64,000 bases of DNA. It comes from Maridesulfovibrio sp. Lineage in GTDB: Bacteria > Desulfobacterota > Desulfovibrionia > Desulfovibrionales > Desulfovibrionaceae. The stretch is from positions 372,001 to 436,000 of the forward strand of contig NZ_OY763931.1 in assembly GCF_963667685.1 (NCBI RefSeq), in the 5' to 3' direction. Below the pieces are notes generated by a model. That model was not told the origin of the DNA. It searched no databases and saw only the letters and a program-made list of their open reading frames with translations. Position 1 is the stretch's first letter. Every line of letters starts with the position of its first letter. The position numbers were made by a program, and so were the translations under genes. Shown one piece after another: positions 28,095-38,623 of this stretch.

Positions 28095-28367
28095 TTAAAA
28101 TGCATTGCATTTATTGCAATCACAAACAGGGATGGCTAAAATTTTAAGTGCCATTTCATGTCCAATCGCAAACTGGGAGCCGCGTACCCGGATGTTCATC
28201 CGACCGTTACTGCTGAGGATCTCAACTATGGTGCCGGGGATAATTCCCATGGAAAGCAAGCGGCTACGGCAGCACCGTCCGCCGTCGAATCCGGTGATTC
28301 TGACAGACATCCCTGCTTTGTAGCTGCTAAGCGGCCTTGCTTTTGTAGTGTTTGCCTTAACATTCAT
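28095..28367 (-). CDS. feoA: FeoA-domain protein with Cys tail
   Basis: A 90-residue protein with the SH3-like FeoA domain: GMSVRITGFDGGRCCRSRLLSMGIIPGTIVEIL, NGRMNIRVRGSQFAIGHEMALKI (about 19-80). FeoA helps the FeoB ferrous-iron transporter at the cytoplasmic face. The C-terminus ends CDCNKCNAF, three cysteines that could bind metal. No feoB is adjacent. The symbol is by domain only; it may be a stand-alone FeoA-like regulator. Confidence 0.82.
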   Translation of the reverse strand: MNVKANTTKARPLSSYKAGMSVRITGFDGGRCCRSRLLSMGIIPGTIVEILSSNGRMNIRVRGSQFAIGHEMALKILAIPVCDCNKCNAF

Positions 28368-28538
28368 TGCAATTGATATTTAAAGTCAGTTGTTGTGTTT
28401 GTCAATGGCGGGGGTGGATTATCATACAAATAAGGTCTGCAACTCTATGCTTGCCCATCTGCGAGGAATGTTTTATGTGTTTCTGTCTCACCCACAAGTC
28501 CTAACGCCAATATTTCAAACCATTATTGGATGGAGTTC

Positions 28539-31500
28539 ATGCCTAAACGCACTGATATCAAGAAAATTATGCTCATCGGCTCCGGGCCGATTGTAATCGG
28601 TCAGGCCTGCGAGTTTGACTATTCAGGAACTCAGGCCCTTAAGGCCCTGAAAGAAGAGGGGTACGAGGTTATTCTCGTTAACTCAAACCCTGCAACCATC
28701 ATGACCGATCCCGTCCTTGCGGATCGTACTTATATTGAACCCATCGAACCAGGCACTATCGCCAAAATCATAGAAAAAGAACGACCGGATGCACTGCTGC
28801 CCACCCTTGGTGGACAGACTGCCCTTAACACAGCTCTGGCTGTTGCGGAGATGGGCGTTCTCGATAAGTTCGGCGTTGAGCTTATCGGTGCATCAGTGGA
28901 AGTTATTGAAAAAGCTGAGAGTCGTGAGCTTTTTCGTGCCGCTATGGATAAGATCGGGCTTAAGGTTCCCACAAGCCGTATTGCGCGTAACCTCGAAGAT
29001 GTTCGCCGTTGCGGTAAGGAAATCAGTTTCCCCATTATCATCCGTCCCGCTTTTACTCTTGGCGGAACAGGCGGCGGTGTTGCCTACAACATGGATGATC
29101 TTGAAGAGATTGCCATGAAGGGTATTTCTGCCAGCCTCCAGAATGAGGTTATGCTTGAGGAATCCATCCTCGGCTGGAAGGAATACGAGCTAGAGGTCAT
29201 GCGTGACCGCAAAGACAACTGCGTAATTATCTGTTCCATCGAGAACATCGATCCTATGGGGGTGCATACTGGTGACTCCATCACCGTGGCTCCGGCGCAG
29301 ACCCTGACTGATGTTGAATACCAGATGCTCAGGGACGCTTCACTGGCCATCATGCGCGAAATCGGTGTTGAAACCGGTGGGTCCAACGTACAGTTTGCTA
29401 TCAACCCCGAAGACGGCGAGTTGGCAATCATCGAGATGAACCCCCGTGTTTCCCGTTCTTCAGCTCTGGCTTCCAAAGCTACTGGATTTCCCATTGCGAA
29501 GATTGCTGCAAAACTCGCTATCGGCTATACGCTTGATGAAATTCCTAATGATATCACACGCGAGACAATGGCCTCTTTCGAGCCGACCATTGACTACTGC
29601 GTAATTAAGATTCCCAGATTTACCTTTGAAAAATTCCCAGGTGCTGAAGATTACCTGACAACCGCCATGAAGAGTGTCGGTGAAACCATGGCAATCGGCA
29701 GAACCTTTAAAGAGTGTCTGCAGAAAGGCCTGCGTTCACTGGAAGTTGGGATGCCAGGTTTTGGTAAAGTTTTCGAACCCAGCGTCATTGACCGTGAAGA
29801 ATTGGTCGGTCTGCTGCGCAAGCCTAACTCCAAGCGCATTTTTTTCCTGCGCGAGGCTTTCCTTGCCGGAATGAGCATTGAAGAAGTTTTTGACATTACC
29901 AAGATTGATCCCTGGTATCTCCACCAGTTTGAAGATCTTGTTACTTTCGAAAAAGAACTGCGCAAGTTCTCCCTTGAAACCGGATTGTATTCCGGTGACG
30001 AGCGGGTTCCGGCAATGCTTAAGAAGGCTAAGGAATACGGTTACTCCGATCCCCAGCTGGCAACCATGTGGCGAGAATCAGAACAGAATGTCCGTAATTT
30101 CAGGAAAGAACTCGGACTGGTCCCCACATATTATCTGGTAGATACCTGCGCTGCCGAATTCGAAGCTTACACACCTTATTTTTATTCCACCTACGAGTCC
30201 GGTCAGGAAGCTGAGTCCATGCCTGAACGCAAGGTAATGATTCTTGGCGGCGGACCGAACAGGATCGGACAGGGAATTGAGTTTGACTATTGCTGTTGTC
30301 ATTCAGCCTTTGCGCTGGAAGACATGGGAGTTAAGTCCATCATGGTTAACTCCAACCCGGAAACCGTATCCACTGACTACGATACTTCCGACAGACTCTA
30401 TTTTGAGCCGTTGACTTACGAAGACGTCCTTAACATTATTGAGTTTGAAAAGCCGGAGGGGGTCATTGTACAGTTCGGCGGTCAGACACCTCTGAATCTT
30501 GCTATCCCGCTCCTTAAGGCCGGGGTCAAGATTCTGGGAACTTCTCCGGACGCTATTGACCGCGCAGAAGACAGGGAAAGATTTCAAGCTCTGCTCCAGA
30601 AGCTTGATCTCAAGCAGCCGCCGAACGGCACTGCAATGTCTCTGGATGACGCAAAAAAAATAGCCAAGCATCTTGGCTATCCGCTTGTCCTGCGTCCTTC
30701 CTATGTTCTTGGCGGTCGTGGGATGGATATTGTTTACTGTGACGAGGAATTTGACACTTATTTCCGCGAAGCAGCTGTTGTCTCACCGGAACACCCCATC
30801 CTCATCGATAAATTCCTCGAGAATGCAACCGAAGTGGATGTTGATGCCATCTCCGATGGAGATCAGACCTACGTGGCCGGTGTAATGGAGCATATTGAAG
30901 AAGCCGGAATCCACTCCGGTGACTCCGCATGCGTTCTGCCTCCGCACACTCTCAGTGAAGAAATTGTTGCTGAGATTGAGCGCCAGACTGTTGCCCTCGC
31001 AGAAGAGTTGGAAGTCGTCGGTCTGATGAACATCCAGTTCGCGGTCAAGGATGATGTGGTCTTCATTATTGAGGTAAACCCTCGTGCTTCCCGTACTGTG
31101 CCTTTCGTAAGTAAGGCGACCGGTATCCAGCTTGCCAAAATGGCTACCAAAGTCATGCTTGGCGAAAAACTGAAAGACCTCGACCCGTGGTCCATGCGCA
31201 AAGAAGGGTTCTACTCCGTTAAAGAAGCGGTATTTCCCTTCAACAGGTTCCCCAATGTAGACGTAATGCTTGGACCTGAAATGCGTTCTACAGGTGAAGT
31301 TATGGGTATGGATTACACTCCTGGCCTAGCTTTCATGAAGGCCCAGCTCGGAGCCGGAATCAAGCTGCCCATGGAAGGGTCTGTTTTCATCTCCGTAAAA
31401 GACAGGGATAAAGAAACAATCCTCCCGACTGCCCGTAGATTTGAAGAACTTGGATTCAAGATTCTGGCAACAGGCGGTACAGCCGATTTTCTCTTCAGCA

Positions 31501-31772
31501 AGGGAATCGCAACCAAAAAAATACTTAAGGTTAACGAAGGTCGTCCACACGTTGTAGACTACATCAAGAACGGTGACATCGATCTTTTAATTAACACGCC
31601 TTCCGGCAAGCAGACTGTCACTGATTCGAAAGAAATCAGACAGACAGCTCTGCTTTACGGTCTGGCATATACAACCACCGTCACAGGTGCTCATGCCATG
31701 AGTCTGGCAATTGAGGAGCAGCGTGGCAAGGGTTTGGATGTGCAGTGCTTGCAGCGCTACCACAATATGTAA
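28539..31772 (+). CDS. carB: Carbamoyl-phosphate synthase large subunit
   Basis: A 1077-residue enzyme that makes carbamoyl phosphate from bicarbonate, ATP and ammonia (delivered by the CarA glutaminase). It supplies pyrimidine and arginine synthesis. Two ATP-grasp halves are visible, starting [20 protein letters not shown] and [19 protein letters not shown], and a C-terminal MGS-like regulatory domain begins near [11 protein letters not shown]. The ATG at 28539 (MPKRTD, as in E. coli) has GGATGGAG just upstream; an alternative start at 28530 has no site. carA is not in the window. A hairpin terminator follows before purF. Confidence 0.97.
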   Translation: MPKRTDIKKIMLIGSGPIVIGQACEFDYSGTQALKALKEEGYEVILVNSNPATIMTDPVLADRTYIEPIEPGTIAKIIEKERPDALLPTLGGQTALNTALAVAEMGVLDKFGVELIGASVEVIEKAESRELFRAAMDKIGLKVPTSRIARNLEDVRRCGKEISFPIIIRPAFTLGGTGGGVAYNMDDLEEIAMKGISASLQNEVMLEESILGWKEYELEVMRDRKDNCVIICSIENIDPMGVHTGDSITVAPAQTLTDVEYQMLRDASLAIMREIGVETGGSNVQFAINPEDGELAIIEMNPRVSRSSALASKATGFPIAKIAAKLAIGYTLDEIPNDITRETMASFEPTIDYCVIKIPRFTFEKFPGAEDYLTTAMKSVGETMAIGRTFKECLQKGLRSLEVGMPGFGKVFEPSVIDREELVGLLRKPNSKRIFFLREAFLAGMSIEEVFDITKIDPWYLHQFEDLVTFEKELRKFSLETGLYSGDERVPAMLKKAKEYGYSDPQLATMWRESEQNVRNFRKELGLVPTYYLVDTCAAEFEAYTPYFYSTYESGQEAESMPERKVMILGGGPNRIGQGIEFDYCCCHSAFALEDMGVKSIMVNSNPETVSTDYDTSDRLYFEPLTYEDVLNIIEFEKPEGVIVQFGGQTPLNLAIPLLKAGVKILGTSPDAIDRAEDRERFQALLQKLDLKQPPNGTAMSLDDAKKIAKHLGYPLVLRPSYVLGGRGMDIVYCDEEFDTYFREAAVVSPEHPILIDKFLENATEVDVDAISDGDQTYVAGVMEHIEEAGIHSGDSACVLPPHTLSEEIVAEIERQTVALAEELEVVGLMNIQFAVKDDVVFIIEVNPRASRTVPFVSKATGIQLAKMATKVMLGEKLKDLDPWSMRKEGFYSVKEAVFPFNRFPNVDVMLGPEMRSTGEVMGMDYTPGLAFMKAQLGAGIKLPMEGSVFISVKDRDKETILPTARRFEELGFKILATGGTADFLFSKGIATKKILKVNEGRPHVVDYIKNGDIDLLINTPSGKQTVTDSKEIRQTALLYGLAYTTTVTGAHAMSLAIEEQRGKGLDVQCLQRYHNM

Positions 31773-31787
31773 AAAGCTAAAAAAGCA

Positions 31788-31824
31788 GGAAAATGGACCG
31801 GGCAGAACGCGCGGTCCTTTTCCT
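31788..31824 (+). terminator. Terminator between carB and purF
   Basis: GGACCG and CGGTCC form a stem, flanked by GGAAAA and TTTTCC that extend it, with T-rich sequence after. Confidence 0.75.
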
Positions 31825-31846
31825 TTTCTAATTAAGAGCAGGAAAA

Positions 31847-33235
31847 ATGAAAAAAGAATATTGCGGACTGTTTGGGATTTACGGACATCCCGAAGCGGCG
31901 AGGATGACTTATTTCGGCCTTTACGCCATGCAGCATCGCGGGCAGGAATCTGCCGGTATCGTCACTTGGGACGGCACGGCTATCCGGGAGCAGAAGGGCA
32001 TGGGCCTTGTCGCCGATGTCTTCAATGAGCGTCACCTTGGTAAGGAACTAAAAGGGGATATTTCCATCGGTCATATCCGTTATTCCACTACCGGCGCTTC
32101 ACTGATCAGGAATGCTCAGCCTTTTCTGGTTAAATTCGGTGACCTGGATCTTGCGATTGCACACAACGGCAACCTTGTGAACACTCTTGAGCTGCGTAAA
32201 GAGCTTGAGGCTCAGGGGTCAATCTTTCAGACCACTATGGATTCTGAAGTCTTTGTGCATCTGATCGCCAAGAACCTGAACGGCAATACTCTCGAAGATG
32301 CGGTTATGAAGACCTGCCGCAAGGTCAAGGGTGCATTCTCCCTGTTGATCATGGCTAATGATAAGCTTATTGCGGTAAAAGACCCCAACGGCTTCCGTCC
32401 GCTGGCAATCGGCCGAGTCGGTGATAATTACGTTTTCGCTTCCGAAACCTGTGCTTTCGACCTGATTGATGCCGAGGAAATACGCCCTCTGAATCAGGGT
32501 GAGATGGTTGTTGTGGAAGGTGGAAAAATGACATCTTACACCTACTGTGAGTCAGCTCCCAAGCGTCAGTGCATTTTTGAGTTGATCTATTTTGCCCGTC
32601 CGGACTCCACTGTTTTTGGTGAAGTTGTTTACGAACGCCGTAAGAAAATGGGTGCTGTTCTCGCTCAGGAACAACCGGTAGATGCTGATTTCGTTATGCC
32701 GTTTCCTGACTCCGGCAACTACGCCGCCGTTGGTTATTCTCAGGAATCAGGGTTGCCCCTTGAGCTGGCAATGATTCGTAACCATTATGTTGGCCGTACT
32801 TTTATCCAGCCCTCTCAGGATATGAGAGACTTTAGCGTACGTGTGAAGCTTAACCCGGTAAAATCAATGATTAAGGGTAAGAGTATTCTGATTGTGGAAG
32901 ATTCCATTGTGCGTGGAACTACCACCCGTACCAGAATTAAGAAACTCCGTGAACTTGGCGCCCGTGAAATCCACATGCGGGTCAGCTGTCCTCCCATCAG
33001 GAACCCATGTTATTACGGTATCGACTTCTCTTCCAAAGGGGAGCTTATTGCCGCGAGCAGCACTGAAGAGGAAATCGCACGTTTCTTAGGCCTTGATTCC
33101 CTGCACTACCTGTCCATTGATGGACTGCTCAGTTCCGTTGGCGAAAGGGATTCATACTGCCTTGCCTGTTTTAACGGTGATTATCCCATTCCCCCTTGCG
33201 AGGGTTATGGCAAAATGTGTTTTGAAAAAGATTAA
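31847..33235 (+). CDS. purF: Amidophosphoribosyltransferase
   Basis: PurF makes phosphoribosylamine from PRPP and glutamine, the first step of purine synthesis. The 462 residues include the Ntn-type glutaminase with nucleophile Cys6 (propeptide MKKEY, then CGLFGIYG), HRGQESAGIV, and the PRPP loop ILIVEDSIVRGTTTR (about 345-360). The C-terminal part contains CYYGIDFSS and CLACFNGDYP. It is downstream of carB behind a terminator; a small cysteine-cluster gene follows 27 bases after the stop. Confidence 0.97.
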   Translation: MKKEYCGLFGIYGHPEAARMTYFGLYAMQHRGQESAGIVTWDGTAIREQKGMGLVADVFNERHLGKELKGDISIGHIRYSTTGASLIRNAQPFLVKFGDLDLAIAHNGNLVNTLELRKELEAQGSIFQTTMDSEVFVHLIAKNLNGNTLEDAVMKTCRKVKGAFSLLIMANDKLIAVKDPNGFRPLAIGRVGDNYVFASETCAFDLIDAEEIRPLNQGEMVVVEGGKMTSYTYCESAPKRQCIFELIYFARPDSTVFGEVVYERRKKMGAVLAQEQPVDADFVMPFPDSGNYAAVGYSQESGLPLELAMIRNHYVGRTFIQPSQDMRDFSVRVKLNPVKSMIKGKSILIVEDSIVRGTTTRTRIKKLRELGAREIHMRVSCPPIRNPCYYGIDFSSKGELIAASSTEEEIARFLGLDSLHYLSIDGLLSSVGERDSYCLACFNGDYPIPPCEGYGKMCFEKD

Positions 33236-33262
33236 CCTCTTGTCCGGGAGTCCTGAAATATC

Positions 33263-33793
33263 ATGAGTGATCCTTTTGTTTGTGCAAGATGCGCTGCCAA
33301 GGGGCCTACATGCTGTGAGTTGACTCCGGGGTGTGAAGAGGTTTGTTTTCCTGTCTCTGATTATGAACGGGAACGTATTCTTGAATGCGTTCCCGATTCC
33401 GGGGGCTTTGTCCTGCAGGTCAATACTCCCGTGTTTATTGAAAATATGTTTACCCTTTTTCCCGGCCAGCGCAGGAAGGTTAAAGAGTTGTTTCCTCCGG
33501 GCGGCACGCATTACCGTCTTGAAGTTGACTTCGGGGGAAAGTGTTTATTCCTCGGCAGCAAGGGATGTATTATCCCAAAAAAAGCCAGGCCTTTGTATTG
33601 CCGGCTTTTTCCGTTTTGGATGGATGCGAATGGACGTATCACTCTGCTAGAAGTTATAACCTGTCTTGCGCAGCAGGAAAATAAGACTCCGGGTAAGCTT
33701 TTTAAAGCTCTCGGTATCACGCAATCTGAAGTGCGCGAATTGCACAGTCAATTACGAGTCGCTTGGGGTTTTTATCCCCATGCAGACGATTGA
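33263..33793 (+). CDS. YkgJ-family cysteine-cluster protein
   Basis: A 176-residue protein of the zinc/iron-chelating YkgJ family. The N-terminal cluster CARCAAKGPTCCELTPGCEEVC (about 7-28), the central CLFLGSKGCIIPKKARPLYCRLFP and the later TCLAQQ supply the ligands. The family's activity is unknown; it may act in redox or metal-linked protein modification. It sits between purF and the PBP gene on the same strand, 12 bases before the PBP start, suggesting an operon. Confidence 0.82.
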   Translation: MSDPFVCARCAAKGPTCCELTPGCEEVCFPVSDYERERILECVPDSGGFVLQVNTPVFIENMFTLFPGQRRKVKELFPPGGTHYRLEVDFGGKCLFLGSKGCIIPKKARPLYCRLFPFWMDANGRITLLEVITCLAQQENKTPGKLFKALGITQSEVRELHSQLRVAWGFYPHADD

Positions 33794-33805
33794 TGAGAAT
33801 CATAA

Positions 33806-36217
33806 ATGAAAAAAATATATAAAATTCTTCTTCTTATTACGCTGGCGATGGGGATTCTAGGTGTGGGGTCGCTGGCAGGATTGTACTACTGGGCAGCAAG
33901 TGACCTGCCCGGTTTTAAAAATATTACCGATTATAACCCCCCGCTGGTTACTACAGTATATTCCCGCAACCACAAGGTTCTCGGATATTTCTATAAGGAA
34001 AAACGTTTTCTGGTTCGTATGGATGAGATGACGCAGCTGCTCCCCAAGGCTTTTCTTGCTGCGGAAGACGCTTCCTTTTATCAGCATGACGGTGTTGATT
34101 TTACCGCTATCTCCCGTGCATTTGTGGCAAACCTTAAAAAGGGAGCACGCACTCAGGGTGGGAGCACAATTACCCAGCAGATAATTAAGCGTCTGCTCTT
34201 GTCACCGGAAAAAAGTTACAAGCGTAAACTCAAAGAGGCAATTCTCGCTTTCCGGCTTGAGCATTATCTTGAGAAAGATGAGATCCTGACTATTTACCTG
34301 AACCAGATTTATCTCGGCGCAGGTGCATACGGAGTTGAAGCCGCAGCCCGAACCTATTTCGGAAAACACGTTAACGAATTAACCGTTGCGGAGTGTGCAC
34401 TCCTTGCCGGTCTGCCGCAGGCTCCCAGCCGCTATGATCCTTTGCGCCATCCTGAACGGGCTAAAGCGCGTCAGCTTTATGTTCTTGGCCAGATGTATGA
34501 GCACAACTGGATTTCACGTGCAGAGTACAATGAGGCTGTCGCGCAGCAGTTGGTCTACAAGAGCATGGAAGATCCCTCGTGGAAACACGGACCTTACTTT
34601 CTTGAAGAAGTTCGTCGCTGGCTGATAGATAAGTATGGCGAGGAGACTGTTTATACCGGTGGTTTGAATGTCTACACTACCTGTGACATCAAACATCAGG
34701 ATGCAGCGGATACTGCTGTGCAGGAAGGTCTGGAAGCATCCACCAGACGGCGTGGCTGGAGAGGACCGCTGCAAGAGCTGAAGCCTGTCGAATATACAGA
34801 GTTCCTTGCTTCTGAGATTGTCCCGGAGTCGGAATTGCGTCCCGGCAAGTGGGTCAAGGTGCTGGTCACCAAGATTTCAAAAAAGGAAGCCTCGGTTAAG
34901 TTTGGCAAGTATGCGGCAACCATGCCCGTTACTTCCATGGAATGGTGTCGTACTCCGGATGTGAAAAAAGCACCCGAGGACGTACGTCCCATAAAAGATG
35001 CCACAAAAATTCTTAAGAATGGTGATGTTGTCTGGGCAAGGCTTGATAAGGCCTTTTTCAAAGACGGCAGCGAAGTTAATTTTAATCAGGTTGACCCTGA
35101 TACCGATACACTGGGTGATGTAAGCTGGAACGTTTCGCTTATGCAGAAACCCGTGGTGCAGGGCGCTCTTGTCTCCATGGACCCAAAAACCGGTGATGTT
35201 CTGGCCATGGTTGGCGGGTACGCTTTTGGAGGCGACGGAGGCAGTCAGTTTAACCGTGCAACGCAGGCCAAGCGGCAGCCCGGCTCTGCTTTCAAGCCGA
35301 TTGTTTATTCCACCGCAATGGATAACGGTTTTACTCCGGCATCAATTCTCATGGATGCTCCGTTTGTCTATACTGACATGGAAGCCGGAAAGCTCTGGAA
35401 ACCGCAGAATTTTGAAGGTGTTTTTTATGGTCCGACCCTGTTGCGAACTGCTTTGGTGAAATCCAGAAACCTCGTGACTATCAGACTTGCCCGCAAGCTT
35501 GGCATAGAGAAGATCATCCAGCGAGCCAGAGATCTTGGACTCGAAAGCGAGTTTCCCAATGACCTTTCCGTGGCTCTCGGTTCTGCTTCCGTAACTTTGG
35601 TGAATCTTGTTGAGGCATACTCGGCTTTCGCGCGTGGCGGTTCCCGTATCAAAGCCCGTCTGGTGCTTTCTGTAAATAGCGCCTGGGGTGAACTGCTTTA
35701 TGATTCGAAGCCTGAAATAACTGATGCTATCAGCCCGCAGACTGCTTACATCATGTGCAATCTGATGAAAGAGGTTGTGCAGCATGGAACCGGGTGGAGG
35801 GCTAAAGTCCTGCGGCGTCCCGTGGCCGGTAAAACCGGAACAACAAACGATGAGCAGGATGCCTGGTATATGGGATTTTCGCCTTATCTCATCACCGGGG
35901 TTTTTGTAGGTTTTGACCAGTTGACTCCTATGGGTAAATGGGAAACGGGTTCCCGTGCGGCCAGTCCGCTTTGGGTTTCCTACCGTAAGGAGGTGGAAAA
36001 CGACTATCCTTATGAAGATTTTCCACAGCCTGATGGAGTAGTCATGGCCAAAATTGATGCTGCTTCCGGTCTGCTTGCAGGTCCAAATTCCAGCAAGACT
36101 TTCTTTTTGCCTTTTAAAGAAGGAACGCAGCCCACAAGAACCGCTTCGGGTTCCGGTGAAGACGGAGAGTCAGGCGGAACAGGCTCCAGCGAAGATCTAT
36201 TCAAGCAAACTTTTTAA
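33806..36217 (+). CDS. mrcA: Class A penicillin-binding protein (PBP1a)
   Basis: A bifunctional peptidoglycan glycosyltransferase and transpeptidase, 803 residues, anchored by one N-terminal membrane helix (6-30). Glycosyltransferase motifs: AAEDASFYQHDGVD (catalytic Glu87) and GGSTITQQIIKR. An OB-like insert follows the first domain. The transpeptidase has S494-xx-K497 (PGSAFKP), SRN (553-555) and KTG (676-678). A short Gly/Ser tail ends the protein. The family resembles PBP1a; the name reflects domain content and length. A terminator lies 25 bases after the stop. Confidence 0.94.
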   Translation: MKKIYKILLLITLAMGILGVGSLAGLYYWAASDLPGFKNITDYNPPLVTTVYSRNHKVLGYFYKEKRFLVRMDEMTQLLPKAFLAAEDASFYQHDGVDFTAISRAFVANLKKGARTQGGSTITQQIIKRLLLSPEKSYKRKLKEAILAFRLEHYLEKDEILTIYLNQIYLGAGAYGVEAAARTYFGKHVNELTVAECALLAGLPQAPSRYDPLRHPERAKARQLYVLGQMYEHNWISRAEYNEAVAQQLVYKSMEDPSWKHGPYFLEEVRRWLIDKYGEETVYTGGLNVYTTCDIKHQDAADTAVQEGLEASTRRRGWRGPLQELKPVEYTEFLASEIVPESELRPGKWVKVLVTKISKKEASVKFGKYAATMPVTSMEWCRTPDVKKAPEDVRPIKDATKILKNGDVVWARLDKAFFKDGSEVNFNQVDPDTDTLGDVSWNVSLMQKPVVQGALVSMDPKTGDVLAMVGGYAFGGDGGSQFNRATQAKRQPGSAFKPIVYSTAMDNGFTPASILMDAPFVYTDMEAGKLWKPQNFEGVFYGPTLLRTALVKSRNLVTIRLARKLGIEKIIQRARDLGLESEFPNDLSVALGSASVTLVNLVEAYSAFARGGSRIKARLVLSVNSAWGELLYDSKPEITDAISPQTAYIMCNLMKEVVQHGTGWRAKVLRRPVAGKTGTTNDEQDAWYMGFSPYLITGVFVGFDQLTPMGKWETGSRAASPLWVSYRKEVENDYPYEDFPQPDGVVMAKIDAASGLLAGPNSSKTFFLPFKEGTQPTRTASGSGEDGESGGTGSSEDLFKQTF

Positions 36218-36242
36218 TAAAGTCCTCTTTCATATCGATGAT

Positions 36243-36277
36243 AAAAACCACCGTACTTTAAGTCCGGTGGTTTTTTT
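36243..36277 (+). terminator. Terminator after the PBP gene
   Basis: AAAACCACCG pairs with CGGTGGTTTT, followed by seven T. Confidence 0.9.
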
Positions 36278-36388
36278 ATTGGTTTAATTCTACAGCAATA
36301 TGTTACATTCACGTTACAATGTAATGCCAAAGGCTGATTCTCTACTCATTCGAACAGTCGGTACTTAAATTCATCTCAGGGGGGAAGT

Positions 36389-38560
36389 ATGGGGTTGTTG
36401 GACAATTTTAAAATTAAAACCAAGTTCTTAGGCAACATCCTAATTGTCCTTACATTATGCGCTGCTGCACAGGGTATGTATCAATATGCGCTTATGCAGA
36501 CAGGTGATGGATACTCAGATGTGCTGGATCAGGAAGTATATATTTCTCAAAAGGTTCAGAGTGCGGGGATAAGCATGCTGGATGCACGTAGAGCAGAGAA
36601 AGATTTTATGCTCAGGAAGGATATGAAGTATCCGCCGCTGGTAGAAAGTAAAGTGCACGAAATTGTTGTAGAAATGGAGAAGATATCCAAAGTCGGACAT
36701 GAAATAGGGTTGATTGAAATAGGGAGGTTGGCGGAACAAATAAGCAATGATTCCCAAAAATATTTAAAAGCCTTCAATAGTCTTGTGCAAAGCTATTCCG
36801 TCAAAGGATTAAGGTACGAAGATGGATTGCAGGGTGAATTCAGAAATGCAGCCCACGAGATCATGGTCAGAGTGCCTGCTTATGCAGTGGATGATTTGTA
36901 TCAACACTGGTTGCAGATGCGTAGGTATGAGAAAGACTTCATGCGGACAGGAAGTGAAAAATATCGGGAGAAGTTTCTTTCGGCAGTCGAAAATTATAAA
37001 AATGGGATAGAGCAGAGTGCCTGCTCGGAAGCTGTCAAGAAAAGTCAGTTGAGTGAATTGGAAATCTATAGCCGCTCCATGATCAGTATTATTCAGGGGA
37101 CAGCCCCGGGTCTACAAAACGCACTTTACCTGAAAGCCCGAACTGCGGCTGGAAATATGGAAGACGTCCTGATGTCTGTATATGTTCCTCGCCTTGAATC
37201 AATGATTCTTGCCGTACGTAGACATGAAAAGGATTACCTGCTTCGGGGAAGTGAAAAGTACGTAAATAAGGTTTTGGAAGGACTTAAAATGATCAGTGAT
37301 GCCTTTGCAGGGTCATTAGTATCAGAACAGGACAGGAATGAGATTGGTAAAAAGATAGCCAGTTATCGCGATGCCTTTCTGGCGCTGGTTGCAGAGAACA
37401 ATCATATCTCTAAGAATAACTCCGAAATGCGTGCAGCTGTTCATGCTATTGAGCCGGAATTGGTAGAAATCAAAAATCTTGCTGACGAGAATATGGCTCA
37501 GCGGATTAACTCATTGAAATCAGACGCCTCGGTTTTTTCAAAAACAGCGATCTCTATTGGAGCAGCCGCTTTACTTATCGGTATTGTAATTTCATTGATG
37601 GTTACAAATTCTATTGCCAGACCGTTGCGTACTGCGGAGAGCACAGTTACCCGGTTGGCTGGCGGAGATCTCAATCAGAATATAAAATCATTCAGCCGTG
37701 ACGAGACGGGAATAATGCTTAACGCTATGGGGGGGATGATCGGAAAACTGCGTGAAGTTGTGACTGGCGTTAATGCTGCCGCATCGAATATAGCAACCGG
37801 TAGCGAAGAATTGGCCGCAACAGCCGAGTCCATGTCACAGGGCTCTTCTGAACAGGCAGCAAGTGTGGAGGAGTTGTCGGCATCAATAGATGCCGTGACA
37901 GCATCAATTGAAAAAAATGTCCGAAATTCAAAAGAAACCGCTAAAATTGCAGCCAATGCAGCTTCCAAAGCTGGTGAAAGTGGAGAAGTGGTTTCCGGTG
38001 CAGTAGGGGCGATGAAAGACATTGCGGAAAAAATAACCATTATCGAGGACATAGCCCGACAGACGAATCTGCTTGCATTGAACGCAGCCATTGAGGCAGC
38101 CCGTGCCGGGGAACATGGAAAAGGATTCGCCGTTGTCGCCGCCGAGGTGCGAAAGTTGGCTGAGCGGAGTGGGGTTGCCGCCAGTGAGATCAGTGATCTT
38201 TCAATCAGCACCCTTAATGTTGCTGATAAGGCCGTAACAATGTTGAATTCTTTGGTTCCTGAAATCGGCAAGACTTCCGACTTGGTCGAGGAAATCAATG
38301 CCACCTGTGCGGAGCAGGATGAGTCCATCAAGCAGATAGGTTTGGCTGTTTCACAAGTGGAGACTGCTACTCAGACTTCAGCATCGTCAGCTGAAGAAGT
38401 CGCAGCTACATCTCAGGAGCTTGCCGGACAGGCTGAAGACCTCCGCCGTCTTTTGGGGTATTTTAAATGCGATTACAAGGGTGATTTTGTGCTCTCTGAG
38501 CAGGAAGCTCCAAAAGCGCTGGCTTCTGCTGAAGATTACGACGGCATGGACAAATTTTAA
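36389..38560 (+). CDS. Methyl-accepting chemotaxis protein with HBM-like sensor
   Basis: A 723-residue transmembrane chemoreceptor. One membrane helix is at about 12-30; the long all-helical periplasmic part (31-385) contains three RR-x-EKDF/Y-type motifs at 67-76, 178-184 and 277-286. These motifs are the mark of helical bimodular (HBM) sensors that bind small organic acids or polyamines. A second helix (386-406), a HAMP domain (about 408-460) and the signalling hairpin with [27 protein letters not shown] follow. There is no CheR-binding NWETF-type pentapeptide; the end reads DGMDKF. GGGGGGAAG precedes the ATG. The ligand is unknown. Confidence 0.9.
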   Translation: MGLLDNFKIKTKFLGNILIVLTLCAAAQGMYQYALMQTGDGYSDVLDQEVYISQKVQSAGISMLDARRAEKDFMLRKDMKYPPLVESKVHEIVVEMEKISKVGHEIGLIEIGRLAEQISNDSQKYLKAFNSLVQSYSVKGLRYEDGLQGEFRNAAHEIMVRVPAYAVDDLYQHWLQMRRYEKDFMRTGSEKYREKFLSAVENYKNGIEQSACSEAVKKSQLSELEIYSRSMISIIQGTAPGLQNALYLKARTAAGNMEDVLMSVYVPRLESMILAVRRHEKDYLLRGSEKYVNKVLEGLKMISDAFAGSLVSEQDRNEIGKKIASYRDAFLALVAENNHISKNNSEMRAAVHAIEPELVEIKNLADENMAQRINSLKSDASVFSKTAISIGAAALLIGIVISLMVTNSIARPLRTAESTVTRLAGGDLNQNIKSFSRDETGIMLNAMGGMIGKLREVVTGVNAAASNIATGSEELAATAESMSQGSSEQAASVEELSASIDAVTASIEKNVRNSKETAKIAANAASKAGESGEVVSGAVGAMKDIAEKITIIEDIARQTNLLALNAAIEAARAGEHGKGFAVVAAEVRKLAERSGVAASEISDLSISTLNVADKAVTMLNSLVPEIGKTSDLVEEINATCAEQDESIKQIGLAVSQVETATQTSASSAEEVAATSQELAGQAEDLRRLLGYFKCDYKGDFVLSEQEAPKALASAEDYDGMDKF

Positions 38561-38582
38561 TATTCAATTACAGAAATAATAT

Positions 38583-38618
38583 GAGCCGGGTAAATCAAAT
38601 GATTTTCCGGCTTATTTT
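38583..38618 (+). terminator. Terminator of the chemoreceptor gene
   Basis: AAGCCGG-type stem: GAGCCGG pairs with CCGGCTT, and an inner AAATC-GATTT extends it. Followed by TATTTTATTT. It lies between convergent genes. Confidence 0.75.
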
Positions 38619-38623
38619 ATTTG

